Shown here one piece after another: positions 44,862-56,565 of a stretch of DNA of 64,000 nt. Location: the NCBI GenBank assembly GCA_014905825.1, contig JACGCN010000015.1, positions 744,001 to 808,000 of the forward strand, in the 5' to 3' direction. Made by a program: the position numbers and the translations under genes. Origin of the DNA: Lyophyllum atratum. Taxonomy: Eukaryota > Basidiomycota > Agaricomycetes > Agaricales > Lyophyllaceae. Positions within the stretch are counted from its first letter, which is position 1. Each line of letters opens with the position of its first letter. The notes under the pieces are model-generated. The model ran no database searches. It was given only the letters and a program-made list of their open reading frames with translations, and was not told the origin of the DNA.

Positions 44862-46622
44862 TTGTCCTTGAGATATGATCTCGAGTCTCGAGCCGCATTG
44901 AGCGATATCAGGCGATTCTCGCCCTCGATTTCATTCCTCTTAAGAAGAATTATACTTTGCCAGCAAATGGGGACGCCGATCATGATCGAGATCGCTTTAA
45001 AAGTGTATCGTAGATCTCGCCAAGCGGAGGCCACCATGCCATTCATGTCAACAAAGCAAAAGTGCCCGTTTATCGAGCTGACGAAATGGTTTATAAGAAA
45101 TTCCCCTGATGAAAGAAAGCTGACCGCCTTGCTCATGAGCATGCCCCACATGTCGCGCGTCTTCGGATGGGCCCCCACCAACGGCGACGAGTACGTCGAG
45201 ATACCACACCGACCAGATCCTCCGCGTCCGGGATTCTTCAACTTCCAGACATCTCGGTCGACAGAAAGCTCCGCGACGCGTCCATCCTCCCCAGCCGTAT
45301 CCTCACCAGCCTCTAGCAACTCCTCGCTCTCGCTTGAAGGTGGCTTTCAATCAGAGCCATATCCTGAGCCCGTTCGTCGCGGCGACCCATCATGGGTTCC
45401 ACGCCCCCGAAATCCTTTCATTATTTTTCGCTGTGAATATTCGCGCTTACACTCGAAAGACAACGGGAAACGGGTGCGGCGTCCACCAGGGTCTCAAGTC
45501 GAGAAATCCTTGTCGAAGAAAGCTGCTGAGGCCTGGCACTTGCTCCCGGAAGAGGGAAAAAATCGCTACAAGGAGCTCGCAGAACAGGAGAAAGAAGAGC
45601 ACGCGAGGATGTATCCAGGCTATATCTTCCGGCCCCAGAAGAGGGAGAAGGGTATCGTCAAGAAAAAGCCTACTTCGGTGTCAAGATCAAATTCCATATC
45701 TCTAGCAGCGCCTCTCCCTAGGGAGGCTGCCGTTCTAGCACCTACGCCGCGGTATCCTCCTCAGTCTGCCGCGCCTCCACCAACGCCTCCTCTTCCGCCG
45801 CCACCCGCACCTGCCGACATGGCCGCCGTAAAAGCCCATCGTCGTCGGTCCGCATCGGTCCCCTCACTCCCGGTAGGCCAGTACCCCTTTATAGCTCAGT
45901 GGGTATCTCAAGCCCCAAGGTTGGAGATGAAGCGGTCAAGGTCTGTGATGGCAAATCGGCCGGCCCCTCGTCCTGTGACAAACCCTGCTTCGCCTTACGT
46001 GGGGCCGTCTTTCGATCCAAGGCTGTTGCAGGTGAGTATCAGCGTCTTGTCCATGTTTATAAAAAAATTGACAGCCCCTTCCCAGAGCCCTTCTCCGGGG
46101 TACTACACACCGGAAGAGTCCTTCGGCACAGTTCACCCAGCCATGTTGGGCGAGTTCCCTTTCCCAGATCACCTCTCGACCTCGAGCACCCCGGCCCACC
46201 TTTCGCCTCTAACGCAGGCGTTACCGGCGTTGTCCATGTGGAACGGAGAGACGATGGGCATGGACTCCTCAGCGTCTTGGGCATCGCCGGCCATGGAATT
46301 CGACGCCCATTCAGTCCCCTATCCGGAGTACGCGAATCATCAGGACTCTGCCTTGGTGGACTTCTCATCCAATGACCCTTGGGCTGCACCACCCACATAT
46401 CCTCTTACGATGGATACGGTCAACAGTTTGGATGAGTCAGGAGTGTTATTCTTACCTGCGAACGCCTACGACACGCCGGTTGATAGTCCGTACGCCTTGC
46501 AAGATTACGGACAGGCTGTCGACCCTAACGCAATTCAAAACCCCGAGGATGCGATGTTCACGCTCGCTATAAACGATTCAAATATCTTCGAGCAGCCGCA
46601 TTCTGAAGATTATTATGTTTGA
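44862..46622 (+). CDS. HMG-box transcription factor
   Basis: The HMG box (MATA/Ste11 type) starts at VPRPRNPFIIFRCEYSRL and runs through VEKSLSKKAAEAWHLLPEEG and NRYKELAEQEKEEHARMYPG to YIFRPQKR. It is followed by Pro- and Ser-rich sequence and a C-terminal acidic/aromatic region suggestive of an activation domain. Homologues bind DNA in the minor groove and often regulate mating and development in fungi; the role of this one is unknown. A short intron at about 46032-46072 is likely (donor GTGAGT), although the frame reads through. The true start is uncertain: the open frame begins at 44862, but the protein may start near 45141 or use an upstream exon. Confidence 0.8.
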   Translation: MSLRYDLESRAALSDIRRFSPSISFLLRRIILCQQMGTPIMIEIALKVYRRSRQAEATMPFMSTKQKCPFIELTKWFIRNSPDERKLTALLMSMPHMSRVFGWAPTNGDEYVEIPHRPDPPRPGFFNFQTSRSTESSATRPSSPAVSSPASSNSSLSLEGGFQSEPYPEPVRRGDPSWVPRPRNPFIIFRCEYSRLHSKDNGKRVRRPPGSQVEKSLSKKAAEAWHLLPEEGKNRYKELAEQEKEEHARMYPGYIFRPQKREKGIVKKKPTSVSRSNSISLAAPLPREAAVLAPTPRYPPQSAAPPPTPPLPPPPAPADMAAVKAHRRRSASVPSLPVGQYPFIAQWVSQAPRLEMKRSRSVMANRPAPRPVTNPASPYVGPSFDPRLLQVSISVLSMFIKKLTAPSQSPSPGYYTPEESFGTVHPAMLGEFPFPDHLSTSSTPAHLSPLTQALPALSMWNGETMGMDSSASWASPAMEFDAHSVPYPEYANHQDSALVDFSSNDPWAAPPTYPLTMDTVNSLDESGVLFLPANAYDTPVDSPYALQDYGQAVDPNAIQNPEDAMFTLAINDSNIFEQPHSEDYYV

Positions 46623-46935
46623 TTTTTTTTATGATTATTTAACTGATCCCAACTCACTTTGCGATTTGTACGATTACGCACGATGTGATACCCTTCGCGG
46701 ACAATGCCTGGTGGCCCTGGATGTTCTCCCCCCTGTAGCTATTTACCTATTCCTTGTATTTCTTGTATCTTATCCCTTGACGTGAAGTGTTCACAGAATT
46801 ATCCCAGTATATAGAGTTATATTTGAATATGTCGCATTGAAAATATTGATTAGCATCCAGAAGCACGGTGAGATACGATATGCGACTGTACGGGATCCTT
46901 CGACCGAGAAATTCGTCCACCTGTAGGTCGACGAC

Positions 46936-49008
46936 TTAGTGCGCCTCGCGCAACGTAAGAGGGGTATCAGTGATCCACTTGGTGAACAGATCCTGAAACG
47001 TGAAATCGTCAGGAACGGGTGTATCAAAAAATATGGGGTGCCGTACCAGCGCAGCCTCTGGCTGATCATAAGGCACCATATGCCTATCGTCGAGCACATG
47101 ATTTCAAATGATGAGCAATATCATAATTGGAAAGTATGAGATGCTTACCCTGCTTCGAAGACAGTTACAAAGGTGACATTGCCTGCAGTGAATCCTCCTC
47201 CGCCGGCGCTGCGCACCTCGCCAGCCAGTTTACCGGAATCGTTCGCGATCCAAGGAACTGGCTTAGTCTTCGCAAAGTCATTGTGGAACTTAGTTTCGAG
47301 CTGTTCGACCCATCGCTCATTGCCCTGGTCGCGATGTAAGTAGCGTGCTACGCAGCAAGATCAAGGAACTCACGATGTAATTGCACATCATATCTAGCGC
47401 GGAACAATTAGTGGCGTTCGAGCTAGAAGATGTGCTCAACGTACCAGCATTACCAGCATAGACTAACAACCTAATTCCGTCGTCGATGAGCTCTGGCAGT
47501 AGGCGAGCGCTGTTGCGCATCCCGTCGCCTTGCATGGCGAAAGCCTGATTAACTTCCATATTGCACGACGCAAAGGTTTCGTCAGGATTGACACCAAGTG
47601 CTGCTTTGTTCTTGGGGTCGTTCATCCAATCTTCGACCCATAAAAGTTGCTTGTAGCATAGGTCGCCATCCTTTGACTTGTCGCACTTCCGGCGAACGTC
47701 GTAGGGGTTGAGGCCAAGTTCTATCATCTTGTCAATAACGAAGCCCATGAGTTGGGAAAGTGTACGAACGCATCAAGGAAGAAAACATATTGTTGCAGTA
47801 CAACATGGCAGGGAAACAGGTAAACCTCGAGTTGAACTGATAACAAGACTTGACGAGGCGTTGGCAGGTTGGAACTTTTGCCCGCAGAGACTGGCACTCT
47901 GGTCCCTCAGGATCGTCGTAGACGGCATAAGGTCCGTCGCAGACGTAATCTGGGATAGAAGCCATCTGAACATATGGGTCAGTAAGTCCGTTGGCCAAAA
48001 CAACCGATGCCAGGTTGATATGCTTGAGTTGGGGGACGGGTGCAAGGCGAAGCTTCTTGTTCTCCTGGTAGATGATATTCGCGAAATTTGGGGCATAGGT
48101 TCCTCCATAGCTTTCGGCGGCGATATGGAATGGTTGTTTCGAGTATTCCGGGAATCGGTTTAGGAAAAGTTCGAGGAACGCGTAAACATCTTTGCCTGCA
48201 ACGGGACTGGTACTGACTTTGGTCCCGTCGTCAGCGTAAGAAAAGCCCACGTTGACAGGTTGGTCGAGGAAAATGATGTTTGCATGGCTGTTCCAGCTGT
48301 GGGGATTGTGGGTTGTGTTCTTTCCCCCATCGGCAATGCTACACGGTCCGAGCTCGAAAAGAAGGCCTGTGGAAGAACTGCAGCCCGGGCCTCCGTTCAG
48401 CCATAGGACGAGCGGAGCGTCCTTGGGAGAATTACGAGATTCGAAGAACCTAGAATGACCAGCATCAGCGTATTGTATAGAACGAACATCGGACTATTGC
48501 CTCATCATAACGCCGAACAGCGTAGGAATTGTGAAGCGTACATTCGTGGAAGACAAACTTACCAGAAGAAGAGGTGTTTATCTTCTGCAACATCAAGATA
48601 CCCTGAATACTGCTTGACCGAAGAATCACATAATGTGGGCTCCGTTACCCTCAGTTGGTACTCCTCGAACGGCTTCATAGAAACCAATTCATCTATCGTA
48701 CATCAAAGCTTCAGAGTTGTCCGGCACACTTCCATCGTCATCAATCACTCACACATCAGCCCGTTCTGCTTGATAAATTCCCTCCCATCATGGAACCACT
48801 TCTCCAGATTGTACTTTCCCTTTAGAATGGCTTTCTTGGCATCGCTGAGGAATTCTGAAGTTGCCAACAATTCAGATTGGAAGCTGGGAAGTCCGAATGG
48901 TCTTCTGAGGGCCTCGCTACCCCCGAACACGACTTGATCATGACCTTGAATTGGGTTGGCCCCAGCAAGGGAGAGGTAGGAGATAAGTAGAAGGCTAATT
49001 GCCTTCAT
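46936..49008 (-). CDS. Serine carboxypeptidase (carboxypeptidase Y-like)
   Basis: A multi-exon gene with a signal peptide (MKAISLLLISYLSLAGANP) and a propeptide. The mature enzyme has NGGPGCSSSTGL, the nucleophile motif AAESYGGTYAP (Ser), the Asp region YAGNADMMCNYIGN formed across an intron, and the His motif EAGHMVPYDQPEAAL formed across the last intron, ending LTLREAH. The family removes C-terminal residues at acid pH in the vacuole or outside the cell. The usual GDxD around the catalytic Asp reads GNAD, keeping the Asp thought to be catalytic. The length and all three triad residues indicate an active enzyme. Confidence 0.9.
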
Positions 49009-49193
49009 CGTGGAGGTGGGAGAGCTGCGGGGGTCCGGGGCTGGCAGTGGTCGTGTGCTCTGCGTGTGCTCACGCTCAGATAATCACGTGGAATAATTTG
49101 TAGTGCGAGCCGCAGCCAAACAACGCGTCGATAAATGGGGGAACACTAAATTAAGCACTCATGGCGTCCACATGACGCCGCTTGTCGGCATAT

Positions 49194-49262
49194 GGCGCAA
49201 GCTTCTTTATGCTCTGTGCGAAGGCGCAAGCTTCTTTAGCATCTGTACTTCGCACAGAGCAT
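49194..49262. repeat. Interlocked direct and inverted repeats in a divergent promoter
   Basis: GGCGCAAGCTTCTTTA occurs at 49194-49209 and 49223-49238. ATGCTCTGTGCGAAG (49209-49223) is the exact reverse complement of CTTCGCACAGAGCAT (49248-49262), 24 nt apart. The structure lies between the divergent carboxypeptidase and glyoxalase-like genes, 40 bp before the latter's start codon. Confidence 0.85.
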
Positions 49263-49301
49263 TTGTTCTCTCTGTAAAACTCCCACCCTTCAACTTCAAC
49301 G

Positions 49302-50333
49302 ATGCCAGACGCCAGCAACCCCAGTACCAACATCCTCGATCACATCGTCCATCTAACACCACCTGGATCGGTCGAAAAGACATCCGAGCAGTTTCGCGAA
49401 CTTGGGTTCACGTCAGAAAGCCATTCGCTTTCCTGCTACTATGCTCATCTCAAGTAACGTAGTGTCATTCCAGGCGGAACGCACACCGACGGTTTAACAG
49501 CAAACGCCCTTGTGGTGAGTTCCTAGATGTACGAGACTTCCAGGGACATATCCATGTCACCCCCATCCAGATATTGGCAGATGGGGTCTACCTCGAACTA
49601 ATATCATTCACGCATCCTTCCTCCCACTACCCCGCTGGATCCCCCGAGCGTCAAGCCCGCGACTCACACCAATGGGCCTCGAAAGCCCCAGGCTGGATCG
49701 ACTTCGCCTTCCTCGGGAACGGCTCCCTCACCACGCGCATCTCCGACATCATCAATGAACGTTCGAGGAAGGACGGCAGCGGCGTCGTATACGCTCCCGA
49801 GGTGGCCTCCGGTCGTGAACGCCCGGATGGCAAGGTGCTGGAGTGGGTGATATCTGCTCCGGGCCGGGACAATAGAGGGACACTGCCGTTCTTCTGTGGG
49901 GATGTCACGCCTCGAGATTGGAGGGTGGGCTTACTGCGTTGAAGTTGGTCGAGTTCGTGCTCATCTCCTTCGACGTTTACAGGTCCCTATGGACCCTGCG
50001 TCGAATACTCGACACCCCTCGACAGCACAAGGTATTTTGTATATCCTTATACTGGCTGTTGCCGAAGACTTCCTCTCGATCTCGCATCAGCTAACCTCAG
50101 TGATCGGGGAACCGCCCATCCTGTCGGATGTGAAAGAATTTAGGCAATTGCACGCCTCAGGGGGGAAAGGCGGCCCCAGGTTGATTCTGAGGGTTCCGGA
50201 TAGTGAGGCAGAGGCTGGATTTGTTCAGGAAGTGGGAACAGAAATATACGAAGTGGCGTTCTTGGTCGAAGCTCGAGGGAAGGAAGGAGACGACAATACC
50301 CCGTATGGAAGGATTGTTTGGAGTCGAGCTTGA
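49302..50333 (+). CDS. Glyoxalase-like domain protein
   Basis: The exons read MPDASNPSTNILDHIVHLTP, then GFTVIPGGTHTDGLTANALV and ILADGVYLELISF, then the long exon with WIDFAFLG and LEWVISAPG. Further exons end GRIVWSRA at 50333. The His of DHIVHL, the GGxHxxG loop and the GVYLELISF strand match the glyoxalase_3/VOC fold, in which paired beta-alpha-beta-beta-beta modules form a metal site. Such proteins are common and mostly uncharacterised in fungi. Introns of 50-60 nt at about 49412 and 49514 keep the frame. The substrate is unknown. Confidence 0.8.
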
Positions 50334-50602
50334 GGCACCAGCGTACGTTGTAAGGCGTCTTCCACAGGCAGGTAGCCTGCACCAGTACGAAGCTGATCAA
50401 CGTGGTCCATCGAGATAAGATATATCCTTAAATACAGTCAAGAAAATCTGTTATATACACACAATCATGGTTAACAACACCACCTCCGTATGAATACCTG
50501 GGGATACCTCTGCCCCTGTCCAATGTGTTGGGCAATCAACCTTCGCGCCCCGAGGGCGAGACATGACCAGAAACAAAAGTCTCTGTCCTCGGGATGTGAA
50601 GA

Positions 50603-52770
50603 CTATGAGTCGCGGGGAGACTCGCTCAAAGCGGGAACATATGTCGCAGAATCATAAGGTCGGGGAGAACTGCTCCCCAAAAGAGGCTGAGTTTCGTCTC
50701 CTCGCTGTGAAAGGACAGATTCAGCTCTCCTTTCCCGTTCCACGATCCTACAAGAAACAATAAGCGCCTGGTAAACAAGATGTACATATGATGGCGGACC
50801 CTCGCATTATTGCCGTTGTTGTCATGCGTTTTGCGCGTCTTTTACTCTGGTTGTCTTCATATCGATCGGTTTCATCAACGATTTCTTCAGAAATGATTTC
50901 CTGAAGGAAGCCTAGTTAGACAAAGGGGAGAGTGATTGAGTAGTCGGCGATCGTTACCTCAATGATATCTGTCGTCATTATACAGGGTTAGGGCGGCATC
51001 GACCAGGGAAAGACCAAGACCTCACCTTCGAGTGTGATTACACCAAGGGCGCCACCAGCCCTCCCTGGCGTGCGACTTATAAGTAAAAGATGCGCACGGC
51101 CGGTTTGGCTATAGAAGTAACATTAGCACAACAGCCAGATCAAATACAAGAAGGACATACAAATAATCCAAGGCCTGGAAACAGTTGATGGTAGGATGCG
51201 CTTCTGGGAGGATAGAGAGCTGGAAGCTGGACACGGGGAGCGCTTTCGAAGGGTCGTAAGTCAGAAGCTACGAGGATGATTGGTTGTCATTTCAGAGCAA
51301 TAAGTATGGGAGCTCACCTTCTTGATCAGCAAAAGACCAATAAAAGCAGTAGGGTTTCCTGCGGCATGAACCGGGAAACGCGAGTAACCACTGAGTAGGC
51401 TAGAGAAGAGAAGCATAATTCAGCAGAAAGCCTAGCCTCAGCTAGGCGCAACTTACATTGAATCCACCTTGCTGTGATCGAGGATAGTATCTGCGCTCAA
51501 GGTGACTGTATCCTGAGAATAGGCAAATTAACAGCGCGATCTACATATTACGAGGTGATACATACCTTCATAGGTGTCATAATAGTCTCGACTTTTTTCG
51601 TGTTGAGTTCCAGGACACCGTTAAGAATGGCGATTTCGTCGTCACGGAGGGGCTCCTCTCCGTGACGATGAAACTGCAGGAACGATTTCAATTCTGCTTT
51701 CTTGTAGGTGTGATCCTCTGCTCCGCCAAGAGCCCAGTCAAGAAGTTTTGCGATGGGCCACGCGATAGGTGCTACTTGGACATCAGAAAGGCGTTGCTTC
51801 AAGGCCCGTAGGAGGAGGCCACTCTCACCAAGAAGCCACATAAGCCCCAGGACTAGTGGTGCACACTTTGCACCAATTGCCAGTCCATAACGAACACATA
51901 TCGCTTGCGGAATTATTCTGAAAGTTCATGGTATAATGAGAAGAGACTTCGACATGCAATGAAGTACACTCACTCGCTAAAACAAGAAAACACGGAGCAT
52001 CAAACCCAAATCACATTTCCGCAGAAAGGAATTCATACCCAAAAATGACTGTTGAACTCATCAGCGGTTTTATTTGCGGAGACACCAGGATCTGACTCGC
52101 CGATCGCCGTGGTGGAAATGACTACAGCTGCAACACCTCCACCGATCTGCAATGTACGTTCAGCAAGAAGACACCCATGTGGTCAGGGCTAGCGTACAGC
52201 ACTGTCCAGGAAGATCGGCAAACTTTCATTGATGACCTGAAACGTGGAACGTCATTTGATTTGGACAAGTACACCCTGCGCTGAAAGGACTGACCACATT
52301 GCACAGAAGTAGGACCTAAGGGACGCGTTGGTGGGATGATCGAAACGACGCGACGCTAACTGCTCACCACAAGGATCCAATGACGTCCTTTCCGCATCAG
52401 GTTCAATACTGATAGGATCTCAGCTCACGGCAGACGCGTTAAGGTAGAAACGCCATACCTTTCCTAGCGTTCTCTTTCTCCACCAAGTCCGAAGAAGATG
52501 TGGCTAAGACACGGAGATGTAGTTCGTCAAGTCCCATGAGTCCCAGGGTCAAGCTAGACAAGCGCGACTAAGAGTCAAAACCATATCAGTTGATACAAGG
52601 ACGTACCCCGCGAAAACACCACCAGCGAGGACCAATGCTGCGCTGACGGCCAGTTTGTACCAGAATTCAGGTGAACCTGGTTCAGGTACTTTACGATGAG
52701 CCTTGGTGGCTGCCAAGAACGGCGATGCGAACACTGCTCGTGCCAGGAGCAGGAGCATAGAGTGCCTCAT
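50603..52770 (-). CDS. MAM3: CNNM/MAM3-type membrane metal transporter
   Basis: A multi-exon gene starting MRHSMLLLLARAVFASPFLA. The DUF21 transmembrane domain begins with LVLAGGVFAG joined across an intron to LTLGLMGLDELHLRVLA, the family signature. More membrane segments follow (HWVLVVLLLCNVIVNESLPI, PQAICVRYGLAIGA), then the linker GEEPLRDDEIAILNGVLEL. A CBS-domain pair includes VETIMTPMKDTVTL, GYSRFPVHAAGNP, ALGVITLEDIIEEI and SEEIVDETDRYED. The last exons encode a Ser/Arg-rich tail ending SESPRDS at 50603. Yeast Mam3 is vacuolar and affects manganese handling; animal CNNMs affect magnesium. An upstream in-frame Met at 52920 is less likely because it precedes the membrane start by a non-hydrophobic segment. 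Confidence 0.88.
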
Positions 52771-53046
52771 CGTCGAGAAGAGGTGGGAGAGTGGGGAGCG
52801 AGTCGAACCCGGACAAGTTGGAGTAGGTTTTGTGATTGTTCGGTCCGCGGACATTTCAGACTTGATTACGTAATCGACGTTATTGCTTAGTATTTGCCAA
52901 GAGCTTCTGACTTTTTCCAATTTTACATGCTACGACTGGGTCGACTGGGACGGCTCCTACGATCATCTTCATATATCGCTCAATATCATACCCCTCCACC
53001 TCGCCTAATACTTCCTGGCTACCTTGTCCTCGGCGTAAAAAACAAA

Positions 53047-55085
53047 ATGGCCGATTCTCCCAAAGCTGGACACATTCATACCTTGCCCGAATCCGAGCTC
53101 GAATTGCCATTGGGAAAGAAGCCCAGGCTGGTGGGCAAGAAAGGGCCAAGAAAAGAGAGCAAACGAGCGAGAATGCGCCGAGAGAAGAAGACAGATCTTC
53201 CCGAACTTTGCTCCACCGAAGATGTTCTGTGGCGGGACGTCATCGCAGTCCTCGGACAAGATGTGGTCGATAAAGCACTAGAAGAGGGGACAGAGTTCGA
53301 TTCTCCGTTCGAATTCCATCAGGAAGTGGAACTGGAAATTTCCAGTATATGTTCTAGCGGTAAGTGCATCGTTCTTCATTTCTAGTCCCGCATTCGAATG
53401 GTGTATCTTTACAAGATACAGTCTTCCAAATGCCAAGCCATGGAGCACGACAGCCCCTATGAATTCTTTGGACTAGTTCGGCATCACATTCCGCCCATGC
53501 TAGAATCTATGACTCAAACGTTGACTTTACAGGTGAAGCTATCGCCCGTTCTTCAGACGATCAGCATCCATGGACCGTTATCCTTCCCTTCGCGCTACCA
53601 GGAGAGAAAGTTCTAGCGCGCATCTATCGTAACGCGAGGCTCCACTCCTTTGCCGACCTTTTGAAGGTCATCACACCAAACCCAGCACTTCGAGACGACA
53701 GTCGCGTGAAATGCCAGTATTTTGGGTCGTGTGCTGGATGCCAGTACCAGGTGGGTGACAAACCTTTTCCTATTTTCCTCGAAGCTTACCTTTCTTGCCA
53801 GATGCTCTCTTACGAGACTCAATTAGATCTCAAGCGAGATGTCGTGGTCAAGGCCTACAGGAACTTCTCAGGTACGTCGTCCTCATCCTTCGACAAGGTG
53901 AGCTTACTAATTCGCAGCCACACAGACCTCCCAGAGACTTCCATTCCACCCATCCTGTCGACCATCGGGTCACCCTTGGAGTATGGATACCGCACGAAGT
54001 TGACACCTCATTTCGAAGCGCCTCCAAAGTCTGCCCGAAAGCACGCTGCTGAAACAGAAGGGAAACCTGATTGGCTTAAAATCGGTTTCAACCGTATAGG
54101 AACATCTAGAACCATGGATATAGAGGTGCGCTTGGTCTTGGAAGGCGAGCCGGCTTCTGCTGAACACTGACGATTGCCCTTTGTGCCAAGGAATGTCCAA
54201 TTGCTACGCCAGTCATTAATGACGCTTATCGCCCAATGCGGGAGAATATCATCAAGTAAGTCTTAGGTTAGGCCATTGCCATCTATTGTACTGACAAGAT
54301 GCTCCAGAAATATCTTCACGTACAAGAAAGGCGTATCCCTGCTGCTTCGTGATTCTCTAGAACCCGCTTCAGATGCCAGTCCTCGGGAAACTGACGATCC
54401 TGTCGACGCCCTGTCCACCTCGCTCGAAAAACACGTCTGCATAACAAACCCAAAGGCCACCGTTCGTGAGAAGGTCGGCGACTGGATCTTTGAATATAAC
54501 GCCGGATCCTTCTTCCAGAACAACAACTCCGTCCTCGTCCCCTTAACTACCTACGTCCGCGATGCCATCTTCCCCACTTCCCTCATCACCACAGATTCAG
54601 ACGCCTCCCAGCCCACACACCTCGTCGACGCCTACTGCGGCGCCGGCCTCTTCGCCATCACACTCTCCCCGCACTTCCAGACCGTGGCGGGCATCGAGCT
54701 GTCGCGCGACTCCATAAAGGCGGCCACGCACAACGCACAGCTCAACAACATCCCAAGCGACAAAGTCACCTTCCGCGCCGGGGACGCCGCCGACATTTTT
54801 GCGACCGTCGGGGAGTTCCCACCAGATAGGAGCGTGCTCCTCATTGATCCGCCGAGGAAGGGGTGCGACGATAACTTCATCCGGCAGCTGCTCGACTTCC
54901 GGTGCAAGACCGTGGTGTATGTCAGCTGCAATGTACATACTCAGGCAAGGGATGTGGGGAAGATCTTGAAGGCGACGGAGAATGAGGAGGTGGGAAGGAA
55001 GTATGTGTTGGAGAGTATACGTGGGTTCGACTTGTTCCCGCAGACGGCGCATGTTGAGTCTGTGGCTGTACTTCGATTGGTGTAG
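53047..55085 (+). CDS. TRM2: tRNA (uracil-5-)-methyltransferase TRM2-like
   Basis: Makes 5-methyluridine (ribothymidine) at tRNA position 54 from SAM. The N-terminus is basic (KKPRLVGKKGPRKESKRARM). A TRAM-like segment with LPFALPGEKVLARI is followed by the Cys cluster CQYFGSCAGCQYQ. The methyltransferase core shows FFQNNN, LVDAYCGAGLFAITLS, VAGIELSRDSIKAA and LIDPPRKGCD. The catalytic loop VYVSCNVHTQARD holds the nucleophilic Cys, and the end is FPQTAHVESVAVLRLV. This matches RumA/TrmA/Trm2 motif order. The start MADSPKAGH at 53047 is chosen over the upstream in-frame Met at 52894. Introns lie at about 53360, 53750, 53871, 54126 and 54256. Confidence 0.92.
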
Positions 55086-55366
55086 ACACGGCTCTGTTTT
55101 GTGCGCTCACCTTCATCTTTTTTTGGGAAACATATTGTTCTGCGCCTCTACTTGTTGTCTCCAGCTGGGTAACATACCCCAGTAAATCACGGTCGAGGCT
55201 ACAACTCTGGGCGCTCCGGGCCAGAAGTCCCTTTTATTAACAGCTTCTGTTTCCTCAGCTGCCACTTTTCCGTGATTCTCGACTCAGGAGGGGGCCATGG
55301 CTTTCTTCGAAATCACAGACGTGCTCGAGCTTCGACTTGGCGGACTCTAGGGGACATTCAGGCAGG

Positions 55367-55373
55367 TATAAAA
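55367..55373 (+). promoter_or_regulatory. TATA box of cerato-platanin gene
   Basis: TATAAAA lies 69 bp upstream of the cerato-platanin start codon, a usual distance for fungal genes with a well-positioned promoter, followed by a C/T-rich tract at 55387-55420. Confidence 0.65.
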
Positions 55374-55435
55374 GGAGACTTTCCTGGCATTTTACTCCCC
55401 CTCTTTTTATCTCTAACCCCCTCACCACAACCATC

Positions 55436-55876
55436 ATGCAGTTCATAACCATCGCTCTCTCTGTTGCCCTTGCCCTCGCCTCTTCAGCCCGTGCCGTCAC
55501 GCTCTCATACGACAGAGCCTACGACGTCGCTGGAGCCTCCCTCAACACCGTCAGCTGCTCCGACGGCTCTCATGGCCTCATAACCCGCGGTTTCACCACC
55601 TTCGGCTCCTTGCCCGGGTTCCCTTTCATTGGGGGCGCAGTGAACGTCGAAGGCTATAACTCGGTCAACTGCGGCAGCTGCTACCAGCTCACCTACGCCA
55701 ATGTGACGTCGGGGACCACGAAGAGCATTAATATTCTCGCTATTGACGTGTCTAAGCCGGGGTATAATATTGCTTTGGCTGCGATGGAGGCGTTGGTGGG
55801 CCCGCGTGCTTCTTTTATCGGAAGGGTTGACGTGCAAGCGACTCAGGTTGCTTCGTCGGTCTGCGGATTGCACTGA
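55436..55876 (+). CDS. Cerato-platanin family secreted protein
   Basis: An intronless 146-codon gene. The signal peptide MQFITIALSVALALASSARA is followed by the mature start VTLSYDRAYD. Family landmarks are SLNTVSCSDG, FTTFGSLPGFPFIGG, NCGSCYQLTY, INILAIDVSKPGYNIAL and the closing SSVCGL; the four Cys form the two conserved disulfides. Cerato-platanins are small secreted expansin-like double-psi-beta-barrel proteins found in cell walls and growth medium; in plant-associated fungi some elicit host defence. The role here is unknown. Length and Cys spacing are standard. The TATA box suggests strong expression. Confidence 0.95.
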   Translation: MQFITIALSVALALASSARAVTLSYDRAYDVAGASLNTVSCSDGSHGLITRGFTTFGSLPGFPFIGGAVNVEGYNSVNCGSCYQLTYANVTSGTTKSINILAIDVSKPGYNIALAAMEALVGPRASFIGRVDVQATQVASSVCGLH

Positions 55877-56565
55877 GCGGCAGGTGGGTTTTCGGCTCTG
55901 AACTCTTTAACCTATTTGTTTGCTTACTGGGTCCTCATCTGCAGTCAGGTCGGGTTTCGAGTCATATCGTGGATGACGATTATTTCGAGACCTAAGACTC
56001 CTAATTTCAGTCCAATTTGCTTTCTAGAAATCGTACTCCTGTTAGCTCCCTGCAATGTATCAGTACTCCTAGTTCTCCTTGTTTGTGCATTCCTTTAAGC
56101 CCAGATCGAGGTCGTGGTGTTAAGCATTCTGCGAGTCATTGAAAGACCTGTCCTTTGAGACTCGGCACGCTGCCCACTGCAGACCAATCATTTTGAATGC
56201 TCGATTTCGCTCTTCAAGTTGTACGGCGTCAGCCGCACCTACGAGTAAAAGGCGCGCCCACCCGTGAACGGAACAACTCGCCAGCCAGATAAGAAATTGG
56301 TTATGCAATAACCTACCCAGCAGGAAGTAACAGTGGTCTGTATTGGGTCTGGATCTAGACGTGTTCTTCAGCTTTGATCCATAGTATACGGATAGAGCGT
56401 GCTTGATACAGCCATTGGGTATATCCACGTCATTGACAGGAGTGAACTGTTCATGATATTAAATGATAGGATAGACTTCAAATTGGAGTCATTCCTCCAA
56501 ACAGAGCCGCTTCGCAACAAGATTAATCTATAGTCCATGCCAATAAGTTACATTTTAAGAATACA
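55877..56565. other. Intergenic between convergent genes
   Basis: The 3' flanks of the cerato-platanin and ALG2 genes; no coding sequence is supported. Confidence 0.6.

Noticed and set aside
47395..47460. Loss of the catalytic Asp in the carboxypeptidase (unspliced reading gives AGNAG)
   Set aside because: Splicing out the intron that starts GTACGT makes the codon GAT, giving AGNAD, so the Asp is kept.
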